NCBI RefSeq assembly: GCF_049306965.1
Contig: NC_133193.1
Span: 16,475,001-16,539,000 of the forward strand
Length of the DNA: 64,000 nt
Direction of reading: 5' to 3'
Origin: Danio rerio
Taxonomy: Eukaryota; Chordata; Actinopteri; Cypriniformes; Danionidae
In this document: positions 50,109 to 62,425 of the stretch, piece by piece
Position numbering within the stretch: the stretch's first letter is position 1
Layout of the letters: every line of letters starts with the position of its first letter
Program-made: the position numbers and the translations under genes
Notes under the pieces: model-generated
The model's database searches: none
What the model saw: the letters and a program-made list of their open reading frames with translations, nothing else
Told to the model about the DNA's origin: nothing

Positions 50109-51005
50109 GCAGGGCACAAAGTAACACAGGGTTTTGAGGTATTTTTATTGACAGTTATTGAAAAAGTTTTGGGGAAATTTGTATGAGAAACACAGGAGAA
50201 ACCATTTTTGCAGCACAAAAGTATTTTTTATTGCAATCGATATTTTTTTCTTTTTTAAAAACCTGTGAAAGTATACCCTAAAATCTTATATTGTTGTGAT
50301 TACCCTCTTCTAGGCTAAAAGATGAAACCATTTTGAAAGATGTAGGAAACACAAAGTGACTGCTAGCCAGTTTTGAGAAAAACATGACACAGCGGGGCTA
50401 GTTGTAACAGGGTGTCACAAGTTAAGCCACACACTGTTGGACACCAATTTAACTAACAAAATATATATATATTTTTTTTTTTATTTTAAATGTAATGTTG
50501 AGAAATTTTTAAATAAAAATGTTTTTGATAGAAAATATATTTTTTAAAGAAAACAAAATATTCTATTGCTAATAATGCAAATAAATGCATTGCATGATAA
50601 TGGATAAATGGATAATTATGCAAATAGATTCAAATGTGTTTATCCAATAGATAAATAAATAAACATACTGTGCTATGTTGACTCAAAAGTAAATGAGCCT
50701 TACTGAGCAAATATAGCTACTATTTAAAGTAAACTGAATTTAAATTAACTGTGTGAAATCTGCCTTTATAAGCATGTGTTACAACTAACCCTCTGTCTGT
50801 TAAAATTTGCCCCACAGGTGGGGTAAATAGTAACATTTTTACTCCTGGCACTTTTGGCAATACTGCACAGAAACCACAGGTTTCATTTGTAGGAGAGGCT
50901 TGTGGGTTGTTTGTAAAAAAAAAAAAATGGTTTGTCTAACCCCATTACTTTATTCATTATTGGACCAAAACCAAAAGTGTTACTTTGTGCCCTGCTCTCC
51001 CCTAT
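50109..51005. mobile_element. Unnamed DNA element with perfect 19-bp inverted ends
   Basis: GCAGGGCACAAAGTAACAC (50109-50127) is exactly inverted at 50987-51005. The interior, about 860 bp, is AT-rich with repeated TTGTAAC/GTTACAA words and a CCCCACAGGTGGGG palindrome near 50812. No transposase frame. A target duplication is not evident. Confidence 0.75.
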
Positions 51006-52234
51006 GCTCCAAAAACATTGAGAAAATTTGCATTTACTGTAAAATATTGTTGGAATATTTGATCAATTCCATGCGTGTTCAATAAAAAAGGTCAGGAGAG
51101 GTTTTTCCTCAAGGTTTAACATATTAGCAATTTATTGGATACAAATAAATAATTCGATTTACAGAATTATGTTGTCCTTATCAGCTGCCTATATAAAGTA
51201 TATAGGACGCTGATATTAACAGGTGGAGTGTAGCCATCCATACGTCTATACACCCATCCATACGTCCTCCTTTTCTACGGATTCTCAGCACAACATTAAA
51301 CAACACAAGACTTGCAAATGCCGTGCTCACTTTTAATACATTTCTGCTGACAGGAAGTGTAGCTTCAGAGCTCAAGTTAATTTTAGACAATCAGCTTCAT
51401 TTACTTTTGCAAAAATGCTTCATTAGTATGGAAAACATTTCACACTCAACAGTAGCAATGCAATTGCTGATTTGTATCAACACAAATTTGTAACAAAACA
51501 AATACAATTGTTTATAAAAAAATGTTTGTAAAATTATTTTTTTAAAATCTATATACACATTTAAAATATGGCGTTTTATTTCAGCATAAAATGGATCTAT
51601 AATTGTGATGACATCACTCTTGCACTTCTTTCAGATTTCCTGTGCAATCAAATGTTCTCTAGACTCTGAAGAGTCTCTCAACCTTCACTATATATAACCG
51701 GATGCTGGAGTTGTTGCTGAAATTGGTCACTTGTTCACAACTATTTTGATAACATTACAATTTTCTAGATGGCAAATGGCACATAATGCACTATATAGTG
51801 GATAAGTGATTCAAGCAGTGTAAATTTACTTTCCACTGGGGTGAAAGAAGACAATGATGGTTTCACAAAGACTGTTAACATCAATAGAACAAAGATTTTT
51901 GTGCAGTAAAAAATGATTCTTTAGAAATGGCTCTTTTAAGAAGTGTTTGCTGACAGGCTCTTTGATGAACCAGATTGGCTTTGCTCCAGAAACCCTTTTT
52001 AGGAACCTGTTTTTGCCAAGTGTACATGTGCATGGATAACACCTGCCAACTAAAACTATATATGTGACTGCCATTCACAAAATCACTCCAGTGGACTCAC
52101 GGGGTAGTAAAGTGGCCAGAAGTAGTTCATCCAAGTACTCTTTTATGAGTGCTATCACGAGTTTGGACATTCACTTGAATACAATTTGGTCTAAGTGGCT
52201 TTTGTTGAATGTGTCTCCCAAATGCAAGCTAAAT
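51006..52234. other. AT-rich spacer, nothing recognised
   Basis: No exon or repeat could be supported; open frames at 51181-51390 and 51826-52078 are not protein-like. Confidence 0.4.
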
Positions 52235-52594
52235 TCATTCGGCTTAGTCCCTTATTTATTAGGGGTCACCATAGCAAAATTAACCGCCAACTATTTCGGC
52301 ATTTGTTTTACCCAGATAATCTGCAACCAAGTTCTGGGAAACACCCATGCACTCTCACATTCACTTTTATACACAGTTTTTTACTATTTAATATAGCCTA
52401 CTCATTTTTGTTTACCCAATTCACCTATAGCGCATATCTTTGGACTGTGGGGGGACACCAGAGCACCTAGAGGAAACCCATGCAAACATTGAGAGAACAT
52501 GCAAACTCCACACAGAAATGTAGCCCAGGCAGGACTCGAACCAGCAACCTTCTTGCTGTGAGGCGACAGTGCTAACCACTGAGCCACTGTGCTT
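52235..52594 (-). mobile_element. DANA SINE, minus strand, near full length
   Basis: GGCTTAGTCCCTTATTTATT at the tail end and CTTGCTGTGAGGCGACAGTG with GAGCCACTGTGC at the head end. Flanks TGCAAGCTAAAT and TGCAACTTAAAT match at 10 of 12, a plausible target duplication. Confidence 0.92.
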
Positions 52595-52694
52595 GCAACT
52601 TAAATATATATGTAAATACATTGTGATATTTATACATTGGTGATTGGTAATACATATGCAAGCACATGTGTAATACATATATAATGAATATATT

Positions 52695-53050
52695 AAGGCA
52701 ACCTTTCACCCTAAAATTAAATTAAAATAAAATTAATTTAATTACATTTAAATTAAATTAAAAATTTAAATTCTGTCATCATTTACTCAGCCTTCACTTG
52801 TTCCAGTTTTAGTTGCCTTGTTTGAATTTTCTTCTTTTGATGAACACACTAGTAGATATTTTGAATAAAGCTGGAAATCTGCACCCATTAACTTCCTTTG
52901 TGTCTGTTTCTCCTACTGCGGAAGTCAATGGTTACAGGTTTTCAGCTTTCTCAGTATATGTATTGCTTATTGTACAACAGAAGAAAGGACCTCATGAAGG
53001 TTTAGAACAACTTTTGAGTAAAAACCAGAACAAAGAGTTATTTTTTTCTT
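52695..53050. mobile_element. Palindromic MITE ('tactcacc' family), decayed
   Basis: Contains TCTGTCATCATTTACTCAGCC, GATATTTTGAATAAAGCTGG, a GAAGTCAATGG centre and CAACAGAAGAAAGGACCTC. These are the family's characteristic words in order. Confidence 0.75.
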
Positions 53051-53212
53051 CATAGATTTAATCTAAAAAACCTTTGTGGAATGAAAGGTTTCTATCAATG
53101 TTAAAGATTCTTCAAGGGACTACCAATGCCTTTAGTGAAAGTCTATTTTTAAGAGTGCATGTACTAAACAACTCAGCAGTCACAAGGACGTCAAAATAAC
53201 AACCATACATTA

Positions 53213-53570
53213 TTCACTCATTTTCTTTTCGCTAAGTCCATTTATTAATCAGGGGTCACCACAGCGGAATGAACCACCTATTTATCCAGCATATATTTTA
53301 CGCAGCGGGTGCACTTTCAGCTGCAACCCAGCACTCGGAAACACCGAAAGACTCTTGCATTCACACCCACACATACACTATGGACAATTTAGCTTAATCA
53401 ATTCACCTATAACGCATGTCTTTGAAAGCAGAGCACCCGGAGGAAATCCACGTGAACATGGGGAGAACATGCAAACTCCACACAGAAATGCCAACTGACC
53501 CAGTCAGAGCTTGAACCAATGACCTTCTTGCTGTTAGGAGACAGTGCTAACCACTGCGCCACAGTGCTGG
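53213..53570 (-). mobile_element. DANA SINE, minus strand, near full length
   Basis: Tail ATTCACTCATTTTCTTTTCG, body GGGGTCACCACAGCGGAATG, head CTAACCACTGCGCCACAGTG. Confidence 0.93.
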
Positions 53571-53684
53571 CAAAAAACTAACATTTTTGGTGACATCTTT
53601 GATATTTATTGGCGCCAGTCTAATGTTTATGTCAGTTTTATGTCATTTTGACATCAAGGTAGTTTACATGCATTTTAAGGATCC

Positions 53685-54394
53685 ACACTGTAAAAAACAT
53701 AATTTTACAGAAAATATCTCTAAATGTTTTACAGTAATTTTTGTCACTCATTCATTCATTTTCTTGTCGGTTTAGTCCCTTTATTAATCCGGAGTCGCCA
53801 CAGCGGAATGAACCGTCAACTTATCCAGCACATTTTTATGCAGCAGATGCCCTTCCAGCTGCAACCAATCTCTGGGAAACATCCACACACATACGCACTC
53901 AGACACTACAGACAATTTAGCCTACCTAATTCACCTGTACCGCATGTCTTTGGACTGTGGAACCGGAGCACCCGGAGGAAACCTATGCAAACGCAGGGAG
54001 AACATGCAAACTCCACACAGAAACGCCAACTGAGCCGAAAATCGAACCAGCAACCCAGCGACCTTCTTGGTTTGAGGTAACAGCACTACCTACTGCACCA
54101 TTTAATTTTTTGTCGCCCTTTTTTGTTTTTGTCATTTCATATTATATTAAAAACTCAGTAAAATGACAAACAATCTCTCTAAACTAACAGTTTGACTTTC
54201 AGTTTAGGTCCTTTATCATTAAAGGTATACAGTATTTTTTTCTGTTATTTTAAATTATATTCAAAACTCCGTAAAAATTACAAACAATATCTGTATATTA
54301 ACAGCTTGACTGTTATTTCATGTATTATATCATTATTGACAAATTACAGCAAATTGTCTGTTTTAGGCAATAAAATTGCTGTATTTTTCCACTG
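53685..54394. mobile_element. Non-autonomous DNA element with CACTGTAAAA-type ends, hosting a SINE
   Basis: The left end CACTGTAAAAAACATAATTTT and right end GCTGTATTTTTCCACTG are inverted. The interior outside the SINE has a roughly 100-bp unit present twice (AAAACTCAGTAAAATGACAAACAATC and AAAACTCCGTAAAAATTACAAACAATA, both short of exact). Confidence 0.65.
53746..54102 (-). mobile_element. DANA SINE nested in the CACTGTAAAA element
   Basis: TCATTCATTCATTTTCTTG tail, GTCGCCACAGCGGAATGAAC body and a worn head (CAGCACTACCTACTGCACC). Flanks TAATTTTTGTC and TAATTTTTTGTC form the target duplication. Confidence 0.92.
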
Positions 54395-54860
54395 TGTAAG
54401 TACATTTAAAATTATGTCAAATTAAAGTAATAAATTGTTATTATTAGTGAACCTCGTTATATTAAGGTTTTTGACAATATTTTTATTTTAATATTAAAAT
54501 AAACTCTTATTCGTTTTACTTGTAAAGGTGTTTTTATATTTGAACTTATTTTTTTACTTTTTTGTATTTTTACATTTAAACGTTTTTTTGTGATATTGAA
54601 GCTTGCAGATTAATAAAACTTTTACTATATAATAGTTTTGTTTTGTCTCATTATTTTGGTGGTCAAAATGTTATCAATGTGTGTGGCAAGAGGACGTCAA
54701 GGTGTTGACATCAATTCGATATTCATTTTAAGGTGTTTTTTTAGGGCATGCTTGATGTCAATTTGATGTCGTTTCAACTTCAAGGTTCCCGCTGGAACCA
54801 GTTCATTTTTGTAAAGTGTCCCTTTAACAAACTCGTGTACACGCGTTTATTTTCTGAAAG
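54395..54860. other. AT-rich spacer, nothing recognised
   Basis: Around 54690-54780 GTCAAGGTGTTGACATCAATT-like words resemble the arms of the tandem repeat at 58.8 kb. No exon. Confidence 0.4.
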
Positions 54861-54894
54861 ACTTTGAAAACCAGTGTCTATGGACTGAAAGGTA

Positions 54895-55172
54895 CCAATA
54901 ACTTCCGTTTCCAGTCGCTGTCTCTGAGTTAAAGCAGAGCGCAGACAAACCAACGACAGTGGAGGAGAATGAGCCACTGGTTCTCCACGCGTGATGAGAT
55001 GCCCACCCCTGCTTCACAGAAAGCCAACATGGTCCATCTGTCACTTCATACGTACCGTTGTTTGGCTGACAAAGGTGGACTGACTCCAGACCCGCAGAAC
55101 TATCAGAATAACAACTTCGCTGTATCGAGTCCATGCTTGTTTTATTGTGGAATATTCAGCTCATCGTGAATG
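54895..55172 (+). other. Candidate first exon and promoter region of the right-hand gene
   Basis: A CpG-containing, higher-GC patch (54780-55230) in an AT-rich neighbourhood, with a strong splice donor GAATG|GTAAGA at 55172/55173. A 66-aa frame (54969-55166) is open but has no recognisable domain, so the exon may be 5' UTR for the gene whose first coding exon is at 62426. The start boundary is a guess. Confidence 0.35.
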
Positions 55173-57427
55173 GTAAGAAACGCGCGTCCTCTCGTCAGCG
55201 TCCGCTCGCATCCGACTGTTTTCATCGGGGTTTCTTTAATGTTGTGTGTCCCTAATGTTTGATTTGAGACTTTAATATTGATATTACTAACTTCTAGACT
55301 GCAAATGAATTTAATTTAGCTTCCCTCAGAGCTTAGGGAAGAAGTTGTGTCAGCGGAGGCTGCGTGACAGAGGATGCTCTTAACAGAAGCGACCACATAA
55401 ACAAGCTAGAGATCTGTAAACTGCTGTCAACAATAGGTGATATGAAGTTAGAGTAGCTACTTGATACAAAGTAGACTTGTTTGTGTTTTAAAAAATGTTA
55501 GGCTTGTTGAGAGTTTTGTGTATGATTCGTGATTGATTCAATTTTATCAATTTAAACTAATTAAAACAGTAGTTTGTTCCGCTTATCAGGTACGATTTGC
55601 ATAGTAAATTATCTCTCTTAAACAAGACTAAATTGAATTGTCAGAAATTGATCATCAGACTGGTCATGTAAGCTAGTCTTTAAGAGGTTTTAAATGTTTT
55701 AGCAGTTTATATTTGCTAGAATACCAGTTTAACCAGGCTGTGAGACCATTTTAAACCAGCTAGCACCAGCTCACAACTTTAAATAAGCTAAAAAAAAAAA
55801 CTGTTTGAGATTAAATAAACCTACTGAAGGAAATACATGCTATTAATGCAGGCTCCTCGCCCCCAGGCCACCTAAGATGTAAGTGACTTTTTTCTTCAGA
55901 AGAACATTAAAGGAAATTTGCAGCTGAAATCGCGATCCTTGGAGATTTATAAAATCCAAGTCAACGTATACCACCTCTTTGAGAGTCCAAAAGCATACTG
56001 TATACAGACAAAATGAAATTAATACCCTCAAGATACATCGAAGTTTTATGAAATGCGTGATACTGAACATTATTTAAAGCATTTATCCAGTCTCTGGAAA
56101 AAGTCCTGAGCAAATTTATCCTGATTTTGAGTATTATTTTCAGCATTTTTTACTTGCAAACCCTGCAAGAAAGCTATGGCTTAATGCACTATGGACGTTT
56201 TGATGGCTATTTATTGAGTGAGACTGTATTTATGCCTTTTTTGATATTATGGATTGGTCGCTCACATTAGTGTCTTGCCTGTAGCTGTATTGGCCATAAA
56301 CACACATTAACCTTGAATAACACTGTGCCTCAAGGCAAACAGACTCATGGAGAGTGTTCAGACACAAAAGTAATAATTTTCATGTTCATTCAAACACCTT
56401 TGATTGATTGGTTAATTAATTATGCATGTCTCTCTGATGTTGCGCTAACACCTCAATAATAAATTTGCAAAGGAAAAAAGTATTTTGTAAAAAGGGATTT
56501 TTAAGATTTACAATGATGAAGACCTTGGTAAAACACAGATTTTGCATAATTATATCTGCAGGATTCAAATTAGTCTTCAAAATGTGGTGAATTGGAATTT
56601 TTGTGCTCTTAAGAATTCACATATTCATTCAGATGTTTAATTAATTCTCAAACTATCTATTGGGTGTAGAGAAAGAGCAACTGTTTCAACCTGTTTTGTC
56701 ATGTAATGAGTTTTAAAAAATGAATTAATAAATTCACAGCAAGGTCAGGAGTCCCAGAGACAGAGAAAGAAATGTGACAGACAGGAATAGATATCAATTT
56801 TCTTCCAGTAGCACTCTCATGGATGATAGTACTGGTGCTCAATTGTGTTGGTCGATGTGGCTGGAGCGATTTTGTCAAATGGCACAGAAAGCTAATCGTA
56901 GCTCACAATGTGCACATTGATGGGAATACATTTTCCCCAACACTCCATATTCCCAATGTGGTAATCAGTTTGTTGAATGAGAAAGCAGAATGATAAGAGA
57001 GTTTATTGTAAGAGACAACCCTGAAAATCCTGTAAATGCTTTCAAAAGAGCTGCAGCCAATGATGCTTTCATGCTCGCGGTGATTGAAGAGAAAGAGAGA
57101 CAGTTTTTACTGCAGTCTAGACACCAAAGTATATGTCAGATTTGATTCATTTTGTATTTCAAGAGCCACCATAATGTGTTCTTGACCTATTTCTTGTAAA
57201 TAAAATGTAGTTATTGCTGAAAACATGGGTTGACCAACAGGAGGTTCAGAAAAGCACTGTAAAAAATAAATAAAAATATACCGTTTAAAAGCAGCATCTG
57301 TGATCGCCAGAATTTCACTGTTTAAAATAGGTCAGAAACTGAAGAGAAGTCTTCTAATTTCTATCATATTTAATCACTTTAAAGTGTTATTACACCAACT
57401 ATTTGAAATACTACACCTTGCATCATT
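55173..57427. other. Intron or spacer with a candidate conserved non-coding stretch (about 56730-57160)
   Basis: Mostly AT-rich without repeats I can name (55690-55800 has a short CCAGCTAGCACCAGCTC-type repeat piece). The part 56730-57160 is complex and repeat-free with many short motif-like words (CACAATGTGCACATTG, CCCCAACACTCCATATTCCC), compatible with a conserved enhancer. Confidence 0.35.
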
Positions 57428-58499
57428 AGCCCCTTTCACGCAGTGATATTGGTAAATATCTGGAAAATTTCCCGAATTACTTTACCGGTCAATTAATAAA
57501 AAAAGTTGTTCAAACAACACAGACGTTCAGTAGTTTTTCTGGAAAAGACCATTTATACACATCCATTCCAAAATACCGTTAAATTCTGACATCATTAACC
57601 AGAAATGACCAATAAACGGCTGCGCTTGTATTTGTAAACATAGAAGGGGTCAGCCTTTTATTGATGTTTCACTTTTATTGAAAGCTTTAGCATTCATGCA
57701 GCTGATTTGTGAGACATCCAAAAGCAGAAATGCGAACCGCAGCTCAACGTTTACAGATTTGACTACATTACAAATTATGTGGATGGATAAGTAGTGCGGA
57801 CAACTTAGATGCAAACATATGGAGGAACACTTTCACATGTCGAGATGTTCATAATGTGTCTGTGCTGGCACTCATAAGCTGCTTCATGTGCACACGCGTC
57901 AAGCAACGGAAGCAGAGCTTGAAGGTAAACAAACAGTGGTTTATCCAGCCTGATCTTACGAGGAAACTTAAGTATTTTACGTTTTGTCAGTTTGGTGGCT
58001 AAATCGTACGAATTCATATTCACGAGTTTAGTTGTTCAAAGTTGTACGACTTAAAAAAGGAGGCATGGCACCCAACCCCGCCCCTAAACCCAACCATCAT
58101 TTGTGGGATGAGCAAATCGTACTAAATTTTAGGATTTATATTGAATTAATACGAATTAGCCATTAAATTTAACAGTTGGCATTAGGAAGGAACATAGAAA
58201 CTATCAGATGTTATCTGACTAACATCTTGCAGCTAAATGTGTGTGGAAAAATATTCAAAGGCTTTTATTTTCATAGTGCGGATGTAAATATGTGTGAGTG
58301 TTATGATTGGCTGAAGTAGATGTCTCGCGTCAAGCAATTTTCCTTCTGCGTTCACACAGTGCAGCGGTACTTCTCTTTCTGGAAAATTGACAAAACAAAT
58401 TTACTGGTATTTTCAAAAAGGGCCTGTTAACACATACCAGATCTGTATGCTAGTATTTCTTGTAATTTTCCGGAAAGGTCTGTATGTGTAAAAGGGGCT
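57428..58499. mobile_element. Non-autonomous DNA element with AGCCCCTTT ends, with an internal repeat
   Basis: AGCCCCTTTCACGCAGTGAT on the left and TATGTGTAAAAGGGGCT on the right are inverted. Inside, 57935-58190 is a separate common fish repeat (TCGTACGAATTCATATTCACG ... AATACGAATTAGCCATTAAA), possibly a nested insertion. Confidence 0.7.
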
Positions 58500-58786
58500 T
58501 TTGTTACACAGACAAAACCACACAGCAGAGAAACATACTGATATATAGCAGGCACACAGTGTCAGTCAAAAAAAAAAAAAGACATCATCATCGTGCACAC
58601 ACATGAAATTAATGCAATAAACATTTTTTGTAAAACATTAGATGTAACATTCAAATCAAATGTACATAATAACAACCATAATAACATCAACAAAAAGCAT
58701 AAAAATGTAAGGAAACTTATCGTTAATCAGCTTAGAGATTTTTGCCATATCATTCCTGCCGCCACATGATGTCAACATGATGTCAG

Positions 58787-59400
58787 ATTGACTTTGTACC
58801 CCAACGTTGTGGGGACGTTACATTTTGTTTGGAAATGAAAATCAGGTTGACCGAACACCAGCCCGACATCAATGTCCAACGTCTAACCTAAAATTAACCA
58901 AATATTAACGTCTAATGATGTTACAGCTTGACGTTGTGTGGACATTATCAATACCACATCTATTAGATGTTGGATTTTGGTTGCCATACCTGATGTACAC
59001 TGTAAATGTTAGTATTTGACATCAGTATGACATTGGTTTAAGATGTTCGCTCAACGGTGGATTTTGGTCTCTTTCCAACACAACCTAAAATCAACCAAAT
59101 ATCAACGTCTAATCATGTTACAGCTTGACGTTGTGTGGACATTATTAATATGACGTCTATCAGACGTTGGATTTTGGTTGCCATACCTGACGTATACTGT
59201 AGATGTTAGTATTTGACATCAGTATGACATTGGTTTAAGATGTTCGCTCAATGTTGGATTTTGGTCACCTTCCAACACAACCTAAAATCAATCAAATATG
59301 AACATTATTTGATGTTGTTATTGGACGTCAAAACAATGTTATCCTGGCTAATGTTGGTCACCTGATGTCACAACCTAAATCTAACTCAAAATTAACATCT
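58787..59400. repeat. 197-bp tandem repeat, about 2.5 copies
   Basis: ACAGCTTGACGTTGTGTGGA recurs at 58923 and 59120, and CCTAAAATCAA at 59084 and 59281, a 197-bp period. Units are rich in GATGT/ACATC and GACGT palindromic words and may be the amplified core of a DNA element. Confidence 0.85.
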
Positions 59401-59524
59401 TATGATGTTGTGTGCCTGCTTGGATTTTTCTAAAATTTTTTATCTTAAAAACCACTATCGTTTTTTACAGTGAGCAGCTGACATGCCGATATTATATTAG
59501 CAACTCCAATATATGAAGATGCCA

Positions 59525-59735
59525 AAAACAAAAATTTTTCTTAAAATGAGCATTGTTTTCAGCCTCCTATGTTTATGTTCATTTATTTTACTTTAAAGGC
59601 AATAAAAAGAACGTATTCATCACCATTAAAGTAAAATTATTAAACACACAGGGGTCTAAGAAAAATGCTCATTTTAGAAAAAAAACTCAAATGGCATTTA
59701 GAGGTTTTTGCATCTAAACTCTTCATATATCGATC
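59525..59735. mobile_element. Fold-back MITE, copy 2
   Basis: The same family as 49757-49992: TTCTTAAAATGAGCATTG and AATGCTCATTTTAGAAAAA are inverted, and CAGCCTCCTATGTTTATGTTC and AGGCAATAAAAAGAAC are shared with copy 1. Confidence 0.8.
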
Positions 59736-59759
59736 TACAGTATCTCCTGAATGACTGTT

Positions 59760-60550
59760 TTAGCATTTATCTGTGTTCAAGTGTCATCATATACAGACTT
59801 GCAGTTGTAGCTATTAAAAGGCACAGAGAAACCACCTCATTGAATGCTCAATTACCAAGCCAGTAAGAGCCTTTTCATGCAAAGTTCGAGGAACCCGAGG
59901 CAAGCGACATGCCTGTTCATTGATAAGGAGTGTGTGGAGCGTTCTATTGCTATATCAGTAAATTTAAGCTCTAATAATGCATTTGAAATTCGAAAAACGT
60001 CCATGCTACATATCTTTGAAAAGATTCTTGTTAATTTAAATGAACTGCACAAGAGAATATACAGCATGTGTACTTTTACCAATACCACAGACCGTATTTA
60101 TTCAGGCCATAACTGCAGAAATCGTACTTGCGGCCATCAGTGGCAATTTTGTGCCACCTCTGATTGATGAAATTGTTGTTAAAGGCTGGCTCAAGAGACA
60201 CATGTGGCAACATACATCACAGCTAAAATAGGCCCTGCATTATTTAAGATGGTATTTTTCAGCATTTGAAGAGAAATGAGACTGTGATGAGAGGCAGAGG
60301 ACATGCTGCAGATATTGCATTTCTAATAGCAACTCTGAACTGAAAACTGCACAAGCAACACATTGATTTGGAGCAGGTCTGAGCAATTTGAATGTGGAAG
60401 TGGATTTTTAGCTGAGAAAAGACCAACTAGCTTGGGTTGCCATGTGTGACTAACTTGGAGATGGTATCCTTCAATATTTGGTAGAGGAACTGTTTTGAAA
60501 CAACTGCAGATGGGCTGAGATGACTGATTATACCTCATTTGTCTTGGGCT
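59760..60550. other. Candidate conserved non-coding element, ~0.8 kb
   Basis: Complex sequence with no recognised repeat, in contrast to both flanks. An open frame of 107 aa (59844-60167) exists, but its product is not recognisable and adjacent frames are similarly open, so I do not call it a gene. Confidence 0.3.
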
Positions 60551-62061
60551 TTCAGATCTTTGAAAAAAGCCTAAATGTTATTGCTGATATTCCGGCTAAT
60601 AAATGTGTTTTTTTATATCTTAATATATTTAAATGACTTTTCAAACTTTATATTTTGACTACTTTGTACAGTAAGGAGTTGTTTTTGTCATTTTTATTGG
60701 TATTTTAATAGTATTAGGTGTGTCTGTATTTTTTTTTTACTTCAGTTTTAATTATTTTAATACATAAGTGTAATTAAATTGACCAATATTTTATTTATAG
60801 CTGAAAATAAAGTTGTTGTTGTTGTTTTTAAATGAAAAAAATCAAATAAATTTGATAATTTTTGTTTAGGCTGACTAAGATATCCCTAGAAAGAAAGAAA
60901 GATTAACTGATTAACATATAAAAAGTGTCAAAGTTTCACTTGCTGTTAAACAGTTGACTGTTAATTACTGTATTACAAATTACATGATTTCTGGATTACG
61001 TATTTTAGGTCATGCATACTGACTACTTTAGAAATGCATTTAAATAACTTATAGCTAATTTGTTCTGTTGATGTTGTTGTTTTTTTGTTTGTTTTTTTGG
61101 TTTGTTTTTATTCAGAATCTTGAATCATACTTAATTTTACATGACCGCTCTACATTGTGAATAATCCTGTTTAGAAAATTTTCACACAAATTGTGTGGAT
61201 CTACTATAATCTGATTATGATTGTTTAAAAATGCAATCTGTATAAGGATTACATTTTTGGTGTCTGATTACATAATTCATATCACATGTTATAAATTCTT
61301 CCCCATTCTACTGTTTATTCCACAATAATAGCACAGAATATGAGACAAATGTTAGTGACCAAGTATAGACTTATTTAATCTCAAATTAAAAATGCTTCAA
61401 TTTGGTTAACAATATTTTTCCTGATGTAAGAAATGAAATCAGAGACTCACGGATCAAGAAGAGGAACATACTTTAGCTTTTTCATCAACAAATCAAGCGA
61501 CTTACATCATATTATTCTAAATAACAAAAATAGATACATTTTTGTGGTTTAAGCTAATGATTTCACAATTAATTAAGTAAGGAAAAGTGTGGTAATAAAA
61601 CAAATTAGTCTGTTTAATGATTATGTTAATAACATAATGTTAATAAGCTTCCACAATAAAAATGCATAGATATTTACATATTTAATGTAAAATAAACAGC
61701 TGTAATATTTTTTGTTTGTAATATTTTAAATTAGATTATTTTAAGCCTGAAAAATGGGTAATTCCCTAAGGTATGAAAATTATTAAAGTATGGAAGAGTG
61801 TGGTAATAGAGCAAAGTAGCCTATTTTTTGATTGTGAGAAAATCTTTAATACAGCCCCATCTCATTATATACGCTTTAACATCTACAATGATAATGCATC
61901 TCAAATTAAGCACTCAGTGTAATGATCTCTCAAAAGCAAAGCAGACATTTCACCTATAGTTAAAGCAGACCTCTCCAAAGGTACTTGAATTAAAAGTTTA
62001 AAATTGATGTCCTTTTTAATGAAAAGCCTAATCCTTATCTAATACTACTTTCTTAATTAGA
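60551..62061. other. AT-rich intron or spacer, nothing recognised
   Basis: Long AT-rich stretch with T-runs (60729-60738, 61079-61099). No exon or element could be supported. Confidence 0.45.
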
Positions 62062-62348
62062 TTTTTGTGTCTTGTTTCTAGTCCAAATATCCAAAAGTTC
62101 TTACATGAAGAAGCATTTTCAAGACAAGCAAAAAATATTGTCTTCTTTTCAGAAATAATATGCTAAAACTATTCTGATATAATCTTGCTTTTCCTTTTGA
62201 CATAAGATTATTCTGCATACCACATTGGCAGATCATTTCACTTAATTTCAATACATTATATCTTAAAACAAAATGGTTTTGCTTGTTTAGAAAATGCTTC
62301 TTCATTTAAAATTGTTTAGATATTTGCACTAGAAACAAGACAAAAAAT
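62062..62348. mobile_element. Palindromic MITE just upstream of a coding exon
   Basis: TTTTGTGTCTTGTTTCTAGT and ACTAGAAACAAGACAAAAA are inverted ends; GAAGAAGCATTTTC and GAAAATGCTTCTTC mirror just inside. It ends about 50 bp before the acceptor of the exon at 62397. A half copy lies at 18690-18840. Confidence 0.8.
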
Positions 62349-62425
62349 GTGCAAATTTGCAGTGCATATAAGAGTGCATGCTTTCCTTGTTGACAGAGCG
62401 AAGCATGTGACGGTGTGGGAGCAGT

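Noticed and set aside
54969-55169. 66-aa protein from the candidate first exon
   Set aside because: The frame has no signal peptide or domain and ends before the donor site, so it is more likely untranslated leader.
59844-60167. 107-aa frame in the 59.8-60.5 kb island
   Set aside because: Product has no domain or codon pattern I can support, and the opposite strand has a similar open stretch.
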